Source: Membranipora membranacea (Eukaryota > Bryozoa > Gymnolaemata > Cheilostomatida > Membraniporidae). From it: a stretch of DNA of 64,000 bases. The notes beneath the pieces were generated by a model. That model did not search any database and was not told where the DNA came from. It saw only the letters and a program-made list of their open reading frames with translations. The stretch lies in NCBI GenBank assembly GCA_914767715.1, contig OU612075.1:8868001-8932000 (forward strand), written 5' to 3'. Of the stretch, positions 1 to 12,758 are shown in pieces. Numbering within the stretch: the first letter of the stretch is position 1; the number at the start of each line of letters is the position of its first letter. The position numbers and the translations under genes are program-made.

Positions 1-413
1 GATTGGTGAATTAAATGGCCCAAATCCACTTTGGGGCTCAAATGGCTGTAAACGATATGATTTCCTTTCTGATATCAAAAAACCTAGAGGAGTAAAGTTA
101 ATTCTAGCAAGTGTTAGCTAGCACTTGATTTTGCTAGCTGATGGGGGAGTCTATGCCAGTGAGCCTACATAACTCCTTTTGTAGCAGCCAGCTTTGTTCG
201 TCAATGGCGTGACACAAATCAGACAACCGGTACAAATCAGACTAACAGACATAAATTAGACTATCTGATCCATACCGAGTGTAAAACAGGGACTTACCAA
301 TGAACTCATTCATTCATTGGACTGACAATTAGCTTATTTTACTTACTTTTTCCTTTAATAATAACCTCGTACAGGGTGAGTAGACATCGTATTCCCCTTT
401 AGATGCAGTGAAA
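1..413. other. No gene recognised at left edge
   Basis: This is the region downstream of the candidate minus-strand stop. It contains a short direct repeat of the acaaatcagac type (about 204-245) and nothing I can name. Confidence 0.4.
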
Positions 414-1389
414 CTATAAGCTCTTGCATCGAAACGCAAATCTACCCATTGAGAGCCGATATGGTTGCTGGTAAGCACTTCGAGAGTATCTTCCTCTAAG
501 CACAGTATCAGATGACATCAAGCCACCCGTAAAAAAGCTGTAAATGTCTACACGCTCATCCTCCCCATCTGAAAATGTCAAAAAAGGTAGTGGTATGTTA
601 GCAGGCCCATAGTTTTAGGGGAGGCAGGGACGCTCTGCCTCCCCTAGAATGTTCAATAGAATGGCCTAAAAATGCTATAATTGAATATTCCAGGTCAGAA
701 TCAGCTCAATGATAGTTTGTCTAACCGCAAAATATGACCCCAAAATCAAACAGACAAATCTGAAGAGGAAAAGCTGCTTTAACACTTACAGTTTTGCAAC
801 TGATGTGCATTAGACTTCATAGTGATTTCATCTATGGTGTGGATTGAGTGTAACTCCAAAGTCATCTCCGGTAAAGTAGAATGGACATCCTCCAAAGCAA
901 TTATAGGAGCATATGACCACCTCCACATCTGGTAAGTATCTGATGGAGCTTCGTCCTCTCCATAATAAAGTTTGCTTTCCGGAACCCCATTCAGGATTTT
1001 ACCCTCTTTTAGGAACGTTACTGCGAAAAGTAACAGTTTCTTGTTTATTACGGATTCATCGATTTCATGCTACAAGGGGCGTTGTCCATAATTTTGCCTA
1101 GTGTTAAAAGTAGCAATGGATAATTTCTAGTTTTAGTAATCGAGCACATTTTCTATTCCGGGCCATAATCGAAAGGGTTTACAACACCATCGCCCTCAAT
1201 ACGTAATACATGCATACAATCTAACATGGCCTTGAACTGTGATAGATTATCACTCCAGTACGCTTACAATATGAGTAAAAAGGTGATGTAACAAAGCGAT
1301 GAATCATAATGTCTTACCGGCAATCAGGACCATCCAGAAAACTGTGCAGCAATCTAATTCCATTGTCAGTTTTCGAAATCCTTTGGCAG
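414..1389 (-). CDS. Candidate 3' part of an unrecognised multi-exon gene
   Basis: Four minus-strand blocks bounded by AG/GT can be chained in phase: 1318-1389, 1183-1252, 790-1069 and 414-568, ending at TAG (414-416). The 280-base block is the strongest. It is open for 93 codons (starting HEIDESVINKKLLLF and later containing YQMWRWSYAPIIALEDV), with acceptor CTTGTAG and donor GTAAGTG, and its end phase fits the next block exactly (155 bases to the stop). The donor of 1183-1252 (GTT|GTAAAC) and the acceptor of 1318-1389 are weak, so the two upstream blocks are less certain. No start codon was found, so the gene would begin further right. I recognise no domain. The alternative is chance open frames, because no homologous copy is available for comparison. 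Confidence 0.4.
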
Positions 1390-1436
1390 CTAATTTATGG
1401 TACAGTTTGAGTGACACTTATTTAGCTGACTACCAC

Positions 1437-2430
1437 ACCACTGATGTTACATAAATGAATAAGCAGAGATTGTATTGTTTTAATTGGTGAAATCAAGTCA
1501 TCACTTTTTTAAGAAAGTACAGCTGGTTCTTAATCGATGGAATGATATTAATAAATGTAACTCCAATCTGGCAGTAAACATGGCGTCAAAGTAATCAGAT
1601 TAAATTATATTTTTTTAAACTTGTGATTTTAGCAGGGCCTCTCTGTCTTGGTTGCTCTGTACTTATAATTTAATGTCATATCATAATCAATAACAGCAGA
1701 ATTGCATAGATTATTGTTGGTATTATTTTGTGATTTAACCAGAGTAGAGTATCTTTGACCTGAATTTAATGTACATTATTCAAGTTATTATCACCGATGC
1801 TGTATAAATGAATAAGAAATGGACATATTGTAATGATAAAGCTTAAATTAAGTCACAATTTTTTTATATTCAAGAAAGTGCAGCTGCTTTCTCAATTGAT
1901 TGGCATGTCAGTCAAATCCACTGAAAGATGTTAATAAGTGTAACTTCAATCAGGAAGTAGACATGTTGTTAAACACTGATGTTACAGATGATCCATGATT
2001 CCGACCACTTTATAAACAATTTTCTCGAACAATGTCCTTCGGGTCGCTACCTTCATACCAAATACCGTAGCTCCTGGGGAAGATACAGCTTCCTGAGATC
2101 CATGAGCATAAAGCTCAATGAGTTTTTATAACTGTTATTACTTATTTTCTATGTGCATTATTTTAGTCAGCATATGCAAGGTTTTCTCCAAATATTAGCA
2201 ATGTACTGCAACCTATTTTTCGCAACACCGTATAATGTTAGTGATAGAATAAAATCAATCAATCAAAATAATCAGATTGAATTTTATCATTTGAATCTTG
2301 TGGTTTCATCAGCGTTATGTCTCTCTTTGACCTGGTTCTTGTGCACATATAGTCTCACATTATGATCAATAACAAGAGAATCGCGTAGGTTATGGTTCGT
2401 AGTATTGTATCAACAAAATAGTTTTAATGA
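1437..2430. repeat. Diverged direct repeats
   Basis: The stretch starting near 1440 (gatgttacataaatgaataag) recurs in diverged form from about 1798 (gatgctgtataaatgaataag). The following 1590-1745 block recurs from about 2262, again in the same order. The two halves are thus a degraded direct duplication of several hundred bases. I see no coding signal common to both copies. Confidence 0.5.
1982..2113 (-). CDS. Candidate terminal exon, unrecognised
   Basis: On the minus strand, after an AG at 2114-2115, 43 codons are open (LYAHGSQEAVSSPGATVFGM, then KVATRRTLFEKIVYKVVG) and end at TAA (1982-1984). The composition is protein-like and no domain is recognised. It could be the last exon of a gene different from the block at 414-1389, or an open frame by chance. 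It lies inside the repeat region 1437-2430. Confidence 0.28.
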   Translation of the reverse strand, partial: LYAHGSQEAVSSPGATVFGMKVATRRTLFEKIVYKVVGIMDHL

Positions 2431-4018
2431 ACTTCATCCAAACCAGTTGACTCAAACTGATGAATATATCAACAACAGTACGGCGCTTCACAACATTGGT
2501 CCTGATCCTGTCCCTGCAATTCTGTTGAGCCACACAAAGGTCCAAACTGAGCAATGAAAATGGACCCAAACCAAAACAAGAAAAGGCAATAAGGAAATGT
2601 TGCACACTCCGATCTGAAGAGCTTTTCAAAATTACCAAATTCCTGTGAACCACTTCGCTCCTACTTGTTAACACAATAACAGACCATGTACAGTTCAGGT
2701 CTCACCTCAAAACTGAGATTATAATTATTGAATAATCATTTCCTGGATGTGTTGCCTGGTTGTAACACTTTGTTTACCAGTGACTCAAATACAGCAGCAT
2801 CAGAGAATGATAACAAAGACCAAACGCACCCTGGATAAACCAAATTTCATCCTATAAACCATTTATGTATAAAGTTGGCTTGCTGACTCCAGTTACCTGT
2901 TATGCAAGTTTGATAACCATTATATGCGAGATCTAACAAGCTTTCAATGGTCTAGAGTACTGTTAACTGGTACCTGTACTTTGTTTCAACAATTCATGTT
3001 GTCTTATCCCCTACCAAAGACAAGACGCAATACTGAGAAAATTGCAAAAACTTTTTCTCTAGCATACAACATTGAAAGCTGGAGCTGAGGGCGAGCAGGG
3101 ATAAGGGTGGTCAAGCTAATAAGCACATGAGGATTTGTAGAAAATTTCGGTTGATAAAGAATGGTGTTTGGATAGACTGCATTACGAATTGTGAATTATG
3201 AATTGGGAAAAGTCCCGAAATACATCAAGCTGTAGCATTTCCATTCCTATGTTCCGTATCTTGTCCAAGACCAGCTGTTGTCGCTTCCAAAATCATTTCT
3301 CGCTATTTTATCCGCTGCCTCTCCTTCGGTGTCAATACAAACTTATACAACATGCCTTTTCGTTATAGTTGCGTAAATCGGACAGTCTTGATATTGTTCA
3401 ATTGTAGTTCAATTGCCTCATAATAGCTTTGTATTTTTTCGAGTTGTACTGATCTCACGGTGCCCTCCGGCTGGTTTTAAATTGTGACAAAAATAATACA
3501 GGAGTGTACAATTTTTGTGTATAGGGAAATTGACAGGACTAATTAACAGACTAATTATCCTGTATCTCATAACCTTACATATCTGCATTCACATATACAT
3601 GGCCTAGCATCAAAGGAAAGATTTACATCGCATGTTGTCTCTCTATTCTCATTGAGGTAACATAGCATGTCATATTTTTCGTAAACAAATGGAAGCTGCT
3701 TTGCTTGGAAAGGCAAATCATTGGGCAAAATGTTGCAATTACAGAATATGAAAAATATGTTGTGAATTTTTATTTGATTGTGATTCCCAAATTGCAGATT
3801 TCACACATGTCACATAGCAAACCTTGCACGGATTTGAAGGCAAGTCTGACTATCACTGAGTTTCCATGTATGCTCTGAGGTCGGCCCAGATCGAGCTGAG
3901 TTGTCACCTCTCAGCTCTTATTGAAAACTGCCATTGTTCCCATGTTCTGAGACCGTGCTGCGAACTAGCCAATCAGCACCTTATAGTCTATTAGCGACTC
4001 AGTTTTTCCCATTTTAAC
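2431..4018. other. No gene recognised
   Basis: AT-rich sequence. The only longer frame is a minus-strand one at 2390-2674 (94 codons) without splice support or recognisable domain. The left end of the Harbinger element below probably lies within this stretch, but I could not define its terminal repeat. Confidence 0.4.
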
Positions 4019-5217
4019 ATGGCGCATGAAAATCTGAAAAACTGCCTCTTACTATTCTTTCTACTAACTACTGATCAATTCCTGTTATCATGTCAGTCAA
4101 TGATGCAAATTTTATTGGATATGGATCTTCAACAAACTGAAGCTATAGTAGTAGCTTATTTTGCTAGAAAAGCCGCAAGAAGACTGGAGGAGAGGCCACA
4201 AAGGAAGAAGCCTAGATTTTTTATGTCAAGGCAATCGGTTAGTTGGAATACTGTTGAAATGACTGACAGTGACAGTGACAGTGACTCGACTGAGCCAGGC
4301 CCAATGGATGGAAGATGTTAAGTGCAAACCTACACCTTTATTATTGTCAAAATATTTTACATGTTGAATTGGTCTTTTTCAGAAATTAAAACATACATTA
4401 CAAACTATGATCATGATGGTGCATTTACCGTTTTACTTCTGCAAAGAGCTATATAAACTGGCAAGCTGTAGTGAATACCAAACTGTAACTGCTATATTTG
4501 GTGTCTCCAAAACATCTGTGCACCGTTAAGTGTATACCTTCATAACAGCATTGAGTAGGAGGAAAAAGACCTACATCAGATGGTACACAGATGAGGATGC
4601 TCAACTCATCGCAGAGGAGAACGAGATGCGATACAAATATCCCCAATCGATAGGAGCTGTTGATGGGAGTCACACACCGATTAACCCACCCTTAGATGGG
4701 AAAAGTGACAATCTCTGTAGGAAAATGTACCCCTCAGTGGTACTCCAGGCGGTTGTGGATTGCCACTACAAATTTAGGGATGTGTATGCTAACACACTGG
4801 GGGCTGCACATGATGCCACTGTGTACCACAGATCACCCCTCTCCACTCTGGTACATAACTCGATGCCAAAACATGACAGACTTATCAACAGAAAAACAAT
4901 ACCACTGCACATTTTTAAGGGATCCGGCATACCCCCTATCCAACAGGATAATGAAAGGTTTTTTCGGCATGAATTTACCTCCTAATGATGACAGCTTCAA
5001 CGTATACCTCTCGAGCGCACGTATGTGTGTTGAGATTGCCTTTGGAAAGCTGAAATCAAGATGGCGGATTCTTCACAAAAGAATGGATCTTGACTGCTCC
5101 TCAGCACCAAGAGTTATTACGGCATGCTGTATTCTCCACAACATGGGTGAAGACCTCAAACTACCAATGCCGCCTCCAGGTGCTATGGATGATATCAATG
5201 CTGCAAACTTTCCGTAG
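4019..5217 (+). pseudogene. PIF/Harbinger-type (HARBI1-like) DDE transposase, broken
   Basis: Harbinger transposases cut and paste DNA using a DDE nuclease. The conserved core is visible. Just after a stop near 4527 the frame carries RWYTDEDAQLIAEENEMRY and then IGAVDGSHTPI, the family's first catalytic Asp block (GAxDGTHIP). It continues to about 4915. The match then continues in another frame (DPAYPLSNRIMKGFFGM) to the final block SSARMCVEIAFGKLKSRWRI, which holds the catalytic Glu motif VExAFGxLKxRWR, and stops at 5215-5217. A separate 100-codon frame at 4019-4321 (basic, then Asp/Ser-rich) may be the element's N-terminal part. At least one internal stop and one frameshift make it inactive. 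No terminal inverted repeats were identified. Confidence 0.85.
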
Positions 5218-6059
5218 TCACAAAGACAGGTTAATGGCTGTATTGATGGTCATAATTCCAAAGGCGCCATCAGAGACTGTATCAGAGATTTTTATCTTAG
5301 ACTCAGCCATTGCATAAACCTTTCCACCGCTAGATATATTATATAAATATATATACATCATTTAAAACTATACTTTTCATGTCTAAAAAACAACAGCTTC
5401 TGCGAATTTTTGTTTGTTGTGAGATCCAATTAAATTGTGCTACTAGTTATTGAGTATTTTTTCGTACAACACGTCCAACTACTCAGCACTCAGTCTCAAA
5501 TTATTTTACTCCCCTTTTTACTTACTTAATATTACTGGGCTACTTTTCAGATCTCAACAAAACCAGTTTCTGTAAATTATTTGTTCGTTGTGTGATATAA
5601 TTAAATTGTATTACTAGTTTTTTACTTTCTTACCTTGTATAACTGTGACAAATTTCCATGTCTCGGCAATTGCAGTCTCAGTACTTTTTTATAATTGTCG
5701 AGTTACTGCCTGCTGCTGATTTCTAATGAGATAATATAACATTTGATTACCAAACGTATTGTGAACAAAATTTGCTTGAAATGATTTATTATTCTATATA
5801 TCAGATGCGTTTATTCAATTTGTTTGTTTGGAAAAAGTTCCATTTGTTCACAATAATGAACCATGATACAGAAACACTGTAAATCATAGTTTTAAAAACA
5901 GCTTTTACAGACATCGTGCGCAGAGACACCCCTTCATTTATTTTTAATTTTTTAACACTAAATTTCACAAAATCTTAAATTTCCTTGTTCAATAATTAAT
6001 GGACTAATCATAAGATTAAGTTAACCAACATTGTCCATTTACATAATAATATTAATCTT
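5218..6059. other. No gene recognised
   Basis: AT-rich DNA with two diverged copies of a ttgttcgttgtgngat...taattaaattgt block (about 5409-5450 and 5579-5620). No coding signal was seen. Confidence 0.4.
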
Positions 6060-6670
6060 ACATGTAGGAGAGATCTGCATCTACAGACCAGCAGATGTGA
6101 TCTACACAGGCCTGCACTCTCTGAGGACTAATGATGGTACGTCATCTACAATCATAGCTGGGATACAGAGAGGGGAAAGGAACTGAGGCTCGGTTCTACT
6201 TTATCACCGAATTCACACAGATCACTGATAAGCGTGTAGTTGTAGTTGACTATGGTAATCATTGTCTGAGAGAGAGATTGACCCGAGATAGTCACTTTTT
6301 AAGAGTTATTGACCGCCTAACAGAGCTCACCTCTGTGTTCTCTGGACAGTATGAGTCACGAGGATACACAGGAGGTCACACAGGTCCCTTCGATGGTCTC
6401 CACTTTGGAATAAGAGTCAATAATGATAAGAGGCAGCTTCTCGCCATTGACTTCTATAACATGGCTGTGAGGACAGTAGATGTGAACACAGCAGCCGTCG
6501 GTACTTTTGTTAAGTCTGACATCCTCATGTATATCAGTTACCTGACACAGGATTAGGACCTGTATGTCACAACATACAGTCAATACGGCCTGTACCATAT
6601 CACCTACAGAGAGAAGTTAATCACACTGATCTCAGGGTCACCAGGGAACTCAGACCACAGTGGCCATATC
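6060..6670 (+). pseudogene. Decayed NHL-like beta-propeller gene fragment
   Basis: Plus-strand reading gives pieces typical of repeated NHL-like propeller blades: GEICIYRPADVIYTG near 6069, VIDRLTELTSVFSGQYESRG near 6308, FYNMAVRTVDVNTAAVGTFV near 6454, and YREKLITLISGSPGNS near 6605. The longest open stretch is 6278-6556 (92 codons). Stops and frame changes separate the pieces. In the family, such blades form extracellular or scaffold beta-propellers. The assignment rests on the recurring AVRTVDV and LRVIDR patterns, not on a full domain match. This is the best-preserved member of the tandem array that extends to about 14.3 kb and probably resembles its ancestral exon. Confidence 0.55.
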
Positions 6671-7079
6671 TTGCAGACATAAAATAATATAATAAAACTA
6701 TTAAATCAAATTAGTGAAAGTATTCTAGCACAGTGATAGTTTACAGGCATAACTAGTTAGGCTGCATAAATTTGCATGTCCAATGATATAATGATGTCCA
6801 TGTCCTGTTCTCGCATCACTATTATATTATATATTGTCATATTATCATATAATCATAATATTGTATTATATTATATATTATGAAATTATATATCAATTTT
6901 ATATTGAAGTTTAATGTTATTCAATTGAACTGCATGAGAATGCTGTGATGTACTAGTCATTGATTTTGTTTTAACTATAGCCAACTTTTGTGGTAACTAA
7001 TGATTTTTCTATTACAGTTGTTAATATTGTTGTAATATTTCGATTAAAAAATATTATTTTTAGGGTACCAAACAATTCT

Positions 7080-8700
7080 TATCTATAATAAGGGTGAATT
7101 AAATTTCATGTTCATTCATATTGCTTTCTGACCACTCTATATTTATTGTAGTGTCACTTTAAATGCCCTAGTTTGTTTGTTGTCTGTTACGAGTGAGGAG
7201 GTAGAAAAGAGCCCTCTACATGGATTACACTGATAGGGCTGTGAGGAGAGTAGATATAAACAATGGAGCTGCGGGGACAATTGTCAATTCAAAAGGTCTG
7301 AGCAGAGGATCCGCTTCATCAACAATGTAATCATAGGTTAATATGTTATTATATAATATTATGTATTATTATAGTATATATCAATATTTTATATTATATA
7401 GAAGTTTAGTGTGATTTAATTGAGCTGCATGAGAATGCTAGCTGGTTAATCATATTTTAACTGTATCATTTAACGTTCCAACTTTTGTGGTAACTACCCA
7501 TTTTTTGGTAATGCAATTATTTATTAATATTTTGTCTCAGAAAATAGTTTTTAGTGCACCCAACAAAGTTTGGCTATAATAAGGCTGCATCAATTTACAT
7601 GTCCATTCAGACTGTTCTCTTGTCACTCTATATTATTGTAGGTGTAACCTTTCTTGTTTATTTCTGGTCTGTTACAAGTCAGGAGGTAGAAAAGAGCGAA
7701 TTATATGCATTACACGGTCAGGGCTGTGAGGACAGTAGATATAAGCTCAGCAGCTGTAGGGGCTAATTTTCAATTTAAATTGCCGGAACGGATGATCTGC
7801 ATCATCAACAATGCAATCATAGGTTTAAATATTATATGTTAATATTTATATCAATATTATATATTTTAAAGAAGTTTAATGTTATTCAGTTGCACTGTAT
7901 GAGAACGCTGTGATAAGCTAGTTGGTTTATCATATTTTTTACTATTTCAATAAATGCTTCAACTTCTGTGGTAGCAAGGGATTTTGTTTATACAGTGGTT
8001 TATTAATACTTTGATTAAAAATCCTATTTTAGTGCACCCAACTATAGTTAGGCTGCATCAATTTACATGTCCAAATTTTCAGATCTCTTATCACTCTACA
8101 TTTATTGTAGTGTCGCTATAAATGTCCTTGTTTGTTTCTGTTCTGTTACAAGTGTGGAGGTAGAAAAGATCGACCTATATGCATTACACGGACAGGGTTG
8201 TGAGGACAGTAGATATAAACAATGGAGCTGTAGGGACAATCGTATATTCAAAAGGCCTGAGCAGAAGATCTGAGAATGATGTGATATACTAGTTGGTGAA
8301 TAATAATTTAACTATATCATTCGATGTTCCAACTTTTGTGGTAACTAGCAATCACGTTATTGTAGTTGTTTATTTATATTTTGATTTAAGAAAAGAATTT
8401 AGTGAACAATCAATAGTAAGGCTGAATCAATTTACATGTTCATTCATACTGTTTCTTTTATAAATCTACATTTATTGTAATGTCGCTGTAAATACCCTTG
8501 TTTGTTTCTGGTCTGTTCCAAGTCAGGAGGTAGAAAAGAGCTCTCTACATGGATTATACTGACAGGGATGCGAGGACAGTAGATATAAACTCAGCAGCTG
8601 TGGGGACAATGGTAAATTTAAAAGGCCGGAACGGAGGATCTGCTTTGTCAATGATGTACTTTATAACAAAAGCAGAATAGGCAAATGTTATATAATATAA
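7080..8700 (+). repeat. Tandem array of a decayed NHL-like exon (type 2)
   Basis: Four units of roughly 400-500 bases each contain the same block: a non-coding lead (tttagtgcacccaac...aggctgcatcaatttacatg), then a piece that reads as DYTDRAVRRVDINNGAAGTI (7213 onwards), MHYTVRAVRTVDISSAAVG (from about 7707), MHYTDRVVRTVDINNGAVGT (from about 8178) and MDYTDRDARTVDINSAAVGT (from about 8551). The same motif occurs in the fragment at 6454. Similarity is kept at peptide level, but no unit has a usable long frame. I read the array as tandem exon duplication followed by decay. Confidence 0.6.
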
Positions 8701-8989
8701 TATTTAAATATATGCATATAATGGGCATTAATGGAAGGTGATTGTTATTCAATTGGAATGTGTGGGAATGATGTGCCATATGAGTTAAATTTTAAAGCAA
8801 TTCAATCATAACATTATGATAATATATTAATTAATATTATAACTATCATTATAATAATTGCTATTATAAAGTTTTATTATTTTAAAATTTATCGATCAGA
8901 ATATAGCTATTTTTTCATATTATTGTAAACTTTTAGGTTATGTGGTAATTATGGTTCATAACAAATATTTTTTATTAAAACTAACTAAT

Positions 8990-9940
8990 TTTGAGTACTC
9001 AACATTCCTTACAACAGTAATAGACTTCAAATCACTGTCTGAGAATGATTAACCGTACAAAAGGTATCACCGCAGTGGACAGCCTGAGTGCGAAAAGCGA
9101 TCACAAACGGAGAGAATATAATCACACTTATCTCAGGCTCACTAGTACTCAGGCTACAGACACATTACTTGACTCTTTATTATTTTATTTTACCTATACA
9201 ACCTCAAATGATGCCTTACATCAGGCTGAAGAAGCCTATACAGGGCCAGGCAAAGGAATGGATGGATTGAGCGGCTCAAAAAGACTATACAGGAAAGGAT
9301 ATATTCATCACCGGAAGCCACCAACTACTCTTTATTTATAGACATGCTGCTTCATACTCAAATAATGCAAGTAAATATCAGAGACGTTATATTGTTATGG
9401 ATTAGAATGCTGGGCCATATGAGTTACATTTTAAAGCAATTCAATAATAACACCATTAACAATATTATTCATATTATTATTATTATTAGGTCTTTTAGGA
9501 CTATTAGGCTTATTAGGTATTGTCATCACGAAAACTGTTTATTATAATATAGCTCTAGTTTTATGATTTTTTTCTATTTGGCAACTATGGTTCATGACAA
9601 ATATCTTTGATTAAAACAAACTATTTCAGTGCACTCAACACTGCTGACAACAGTAATCGACTTTACAATCAGTTGTCTGAGACAAATTGACTGTATAACA
9701 GGTATCACCTCTGCCTTCAGTGGACAGTGAGAGTCAAAGAGATATGTGCTCCAACAAAATGTCAAGGACGTTTTAAGATTTTAATGCTCGGAAACTAAAT
9801 CAGTGAAACCAACGTGGCTGACAGCGGCCATCGACTTTGTTATCTGATAAGATAAGATAAGATAAGATAAGATTAGACTGATTGACCATACATGAGGTAT
9901 CAACTCAGTGTTCAGATCTCAGGCTCACCAGTACTCTGAC
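8990..9940 (+). repeat. Further decayed NHL-like units
   Basis: Pieces include SLRMINRTKGITAVD near 9038, ITNGENIITLISGS near 9100 (compare YREKLITLISGS at 6605), and CLRQIDCITGITSAFSGQ from about 9676, followed by a degenerate copy at 9878-9925. A weak frame covers 9045-9341, but it joins unrelated pieces and is unlikely to be translated. Confidence 0.5.
9846..9873 (+). repeat. (GATAA)n microsatellite
   Basis: Five and a half copies of gataa in a row, inside the NHL-remnant region. Confidence 0.9.
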
Positions 9941-10726
9941 ACAGTACTGTACTCTACTACATTGTGCTGGCAAATTATATTTGCGAGCAGTTTTCATTTC
10001 TGATACATTTCCTGAAACACCCATCAAATACTTTTCTTTGTACCTTTGCAATCTTTCAATTGTATTCAATAGCCTTCCACATCAGGTCTTCAAACAATTT
10101 GAAGGCATTCAGACAGCACACATTAATATATTCCATGTCTAAGACAAACTTATTAACATCGTTCTTTGTGTATTTAGCCAAGCCGTCTTTGTCTCACTTC
10201 CATGTGTCTTCTTTTATTGTTTTGCTTGCTCTGGCACAAATTTCTCTGGAGAAAATAAATGATCTCATCACCGGCAGGAGTAATTTTGAGCCTCTCCAGC
10301 GAAATCAGCACACTGAGCACTATATAACCATTCTGCACATATTGTATTGGCTGTCATATATCTATGATATGTATAGTTGGTTAGCCATTATGCCAATTAA
10401 GATTGTTGTAGATAGTCTCAAGATGAGCCTACGGTTAAGGGTTTAATTGGGGGAGTATGTGGATCACATATAGTTTTTACATAAATGTTGCGCTCAAGAA
10501 AACCTGTATGGTCATTACCAACGCCAGTTTTTATTATTATAGACAAATATTTAGGGGTGTAATTCCCACTAAACATTCTGACCAAAACCAGACAAGAGAT
10601 TCTACAAAGAGCAATTATCTTTTTACGTTAGTTTTTATTCTTTACATTTTGATACTGGTTAACGTGCAACGGTATTACGTTTTTAAAATTTGAGAACCTT
10701 TTCATGTCAGATTACATGCATAAACC
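9941..10726. other. No gene recognised
   Basis: Open frames at 9964-10446 (160 codons) and 10457-10693 lack any recognised motif and have AT-driven composition. I do not regard them as genes. Confidence 0.4.
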
Positions 10727-10729
10727 TAA

Positions 10730-11116
10730 AGCTGCGTTTACATTAGGCCGTCTCCGTCAGCTGGCCACCAACTCAAGACTGAGCAGTCTTTAACCCCAAG
10801 TCTGAGCCAGAGTCTGAGACTGGCATGTGTTTACATAGCACCGGCTTAGCCAATGTCAGTCTCAGAGAAAATAAATGTGAGTGATAGAACAAAGGGCAGT
10901 ATTGTGATCGCTAAATTAGGAATTTGTGTTGAGACGGGCAGTCTTGAGACTGCAAAACAAGCACTGCTCGAATTGCCAGACACCGTCTTAAAAGCCGTCA
11001 GACAAGGTCAGTCAACCGTTTTTGTTTTTCACACTACACAGTCTCAGCCTCCGTCTTAGTAATTTGTCGGCCAGACTCAAGACTGGGCCAAAAGACGGCC
11101 TAATGTAAACGCAGCT
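10730..11116. mobile_element. MITE with 24-bp-class TIRs and TAA target duplication
   Basis: The left end reads agctgcgtttacattaggcc (10730 onwards) and the right end is its reverse complement (ggcctaatgtaaacgcagct, ending 11116). The match continues inward as far as gtct. TAA lies directly outside both ends (10727-10729 and 11117-11119). The length of 387 bp, lack of coding capacity and 3-bp TAA duplication fit a non-autonomous PIF/Harbinger-type element. Confidence 0.88.
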
Positions 11117-11464
11117 TAAGCCCTAAAAGAAATGTGTTAATGGTTGTTAGCAGGAACTAATAATATCTAATAATAAATGGATAATAAATTTATTCATAAA
11201 TGCTGATAATAATAAATACTTCTTAAAGACTTAGTTTGAGGCTGCTCTTTTGTATCACATCTTATTCTCCATATTTTATTCTATCATGTGACTGAATTCC
11301 AGCTTTAGAATCCAAATATTGAGGAAGTTATGGCCTCTCAAACTTCCAAGGTGACGGCAATTTATCGGCAGTAAGAATCAGCCGGCAATCCCTATGGTGC
11401 GTCACAACCATCATACTCATTACGATACACTAATAAATATGTTGATGATCAAAATGTTCAGGTA

Positions 11465-11530
11465 TGTAACGGTCTCGAACCCAGGTCCAAATGGCTGACG
11501 CTGAGCTATATTGGTTGAATCACAGTGACA
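11465..11530 (-). mobile_element. tRNA-derived SINE head (A and B boxes)
   Basis: The minus strand has TAGCTCAGCGT (A-box-like, 11498-11508) followed by GGTTCGAGACC (B box, 11471-11481), the internal RNA polymerase III promoter of tRNAs. Spacing is short and no cloverleaf can be closed, so this is a tRNA-derived repeat rather than a tRNA gene. Confidence 0.5.
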
Positions 11531-12758
11531 AGACCTTTTAAAAATTCAACTTAATAATCAGCTGTCTGAATGTCAAGGTCATTTTAAGATGAGACAAATT
11601 TAGTACTCTGTGGACAGTGCGAGTGCAAGAGATATGACCTTCAACATCGTGTCAAGGTTGGTTAAAATATGCATACAACACGTATCACCTCTGTGTTCAG
11701 CGGACAATGTGAGTCAAAGAGATATGTACTCCAACAGAATGTCAAGGTCGTTTTAAGATTATAACAAAAAGGATTATTTGAGTGATCCCAACAAAGCTGA
11801 CAACAGTCTTCAACTTAATAATCAGCTGACTGAATCAAGCTGACTGTATAACAGAGACAACATAAGTACTCTGTGGACAGTGAGGGTGTAAGAGGTATGA
11901 ACTTCAACATCGTGACAAGGTCGGTTAAAACCATCCATTAAACATGAGCCAACAGAGGAAAAGTTAAGGTGGAGAGGAAATGGATTCAGTGGCCTGTAAA
12001 CATAAATCACCATGCGTGCGAGTCACTTTCGGGCAACTCTAGAGGAAAAAAAACCAAACGCTAGTGACACCTATCATCAGCAGCAAAGATCGAGAAAAAA
12101 AACATATCTAAATCTCATAGTTTGCTATCATAGCCACAGTTACATAATTACTGACTTACATAGCAAGGGAAATATAAGCTGATGGACTATAATCCACCAC
12201 GGTTAGAATCGAATCATAGGCAATAAGAAAAAGTCTGTAAAATGCCCCGGTAGAGAAAAAGTTTTTTGGAGTTCAAAACTTTGAATTCGAAGAAAAAAAA
12301 AGATTTTAGTAACAAACATTGCTGACCGCTGCCATGGACTTGATTATCAGCTGTCTATAACAAATTAACTACTACTTATAACATGGATAATCTCAGTATT
12401 CTGCGGACAATGTGAGTGGAAGAGACATGTTCTTCAACAGGATGTCAAGTTATTTTGAGATTTTGTGAGAAGTAACTGTAGCTGACGGCAGCCATGTACT
12501 TTTTATTATCAGCTGTTATAACAAACTGACTTTCTATGACAGGTATCCCCTCTGAGTTCAGTGAACAATGTGAGTCAAAGAGATATGGACCCCATCAGAA
12601 TGTCATGGAAACTTCAATATTATAATAAAAAGGAATTATTTGAGTGGACCCAACATAGCAGACGGAGGGAGGGGGGCATCCACTTTATAATCAGTTGTCT
12701 GAGACAAGCTGACTGTATAAAAGAGACAACCTTAGTACTCTGTGGACAGTGCGAGTGT

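Noticed and set aside
781-935. Plus-strand exon at 781-935 (acceptor TTACAG, donor CTG|GTAAGT)
   Set aside because: All three plus-strand frames contain stops, whereas the minus strand is open through a longer block.
2390-2674. 94-codon minus-strand frame
   Set aside because: No splice sites in phase with the neighbouring blocks, no motif, and a hydrophobic composition typical of AT-rich chance frames.
4449-4673. Minus-strand frame over the Harbinger transposase
   Set aside because: Shadow of the plus-strand transposase, which has clear catalytic motifs.
9846-9873. CRISPR-like or regulatory GATA array
   Set aside because: A plain pentanucleotide microsatellite with no spacers.
9964-10446. 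160-codon plus-strand frame
   Set aside because: Long, but made of AT-rich codons without motif or conserved copy. It overlaps no NHL-type unit.
11465-11530. Possible tRNA gene
   Set aside because: A and B boxes are present, but no acceptor stem or anticodon arm can be closed and the spacing is too short.
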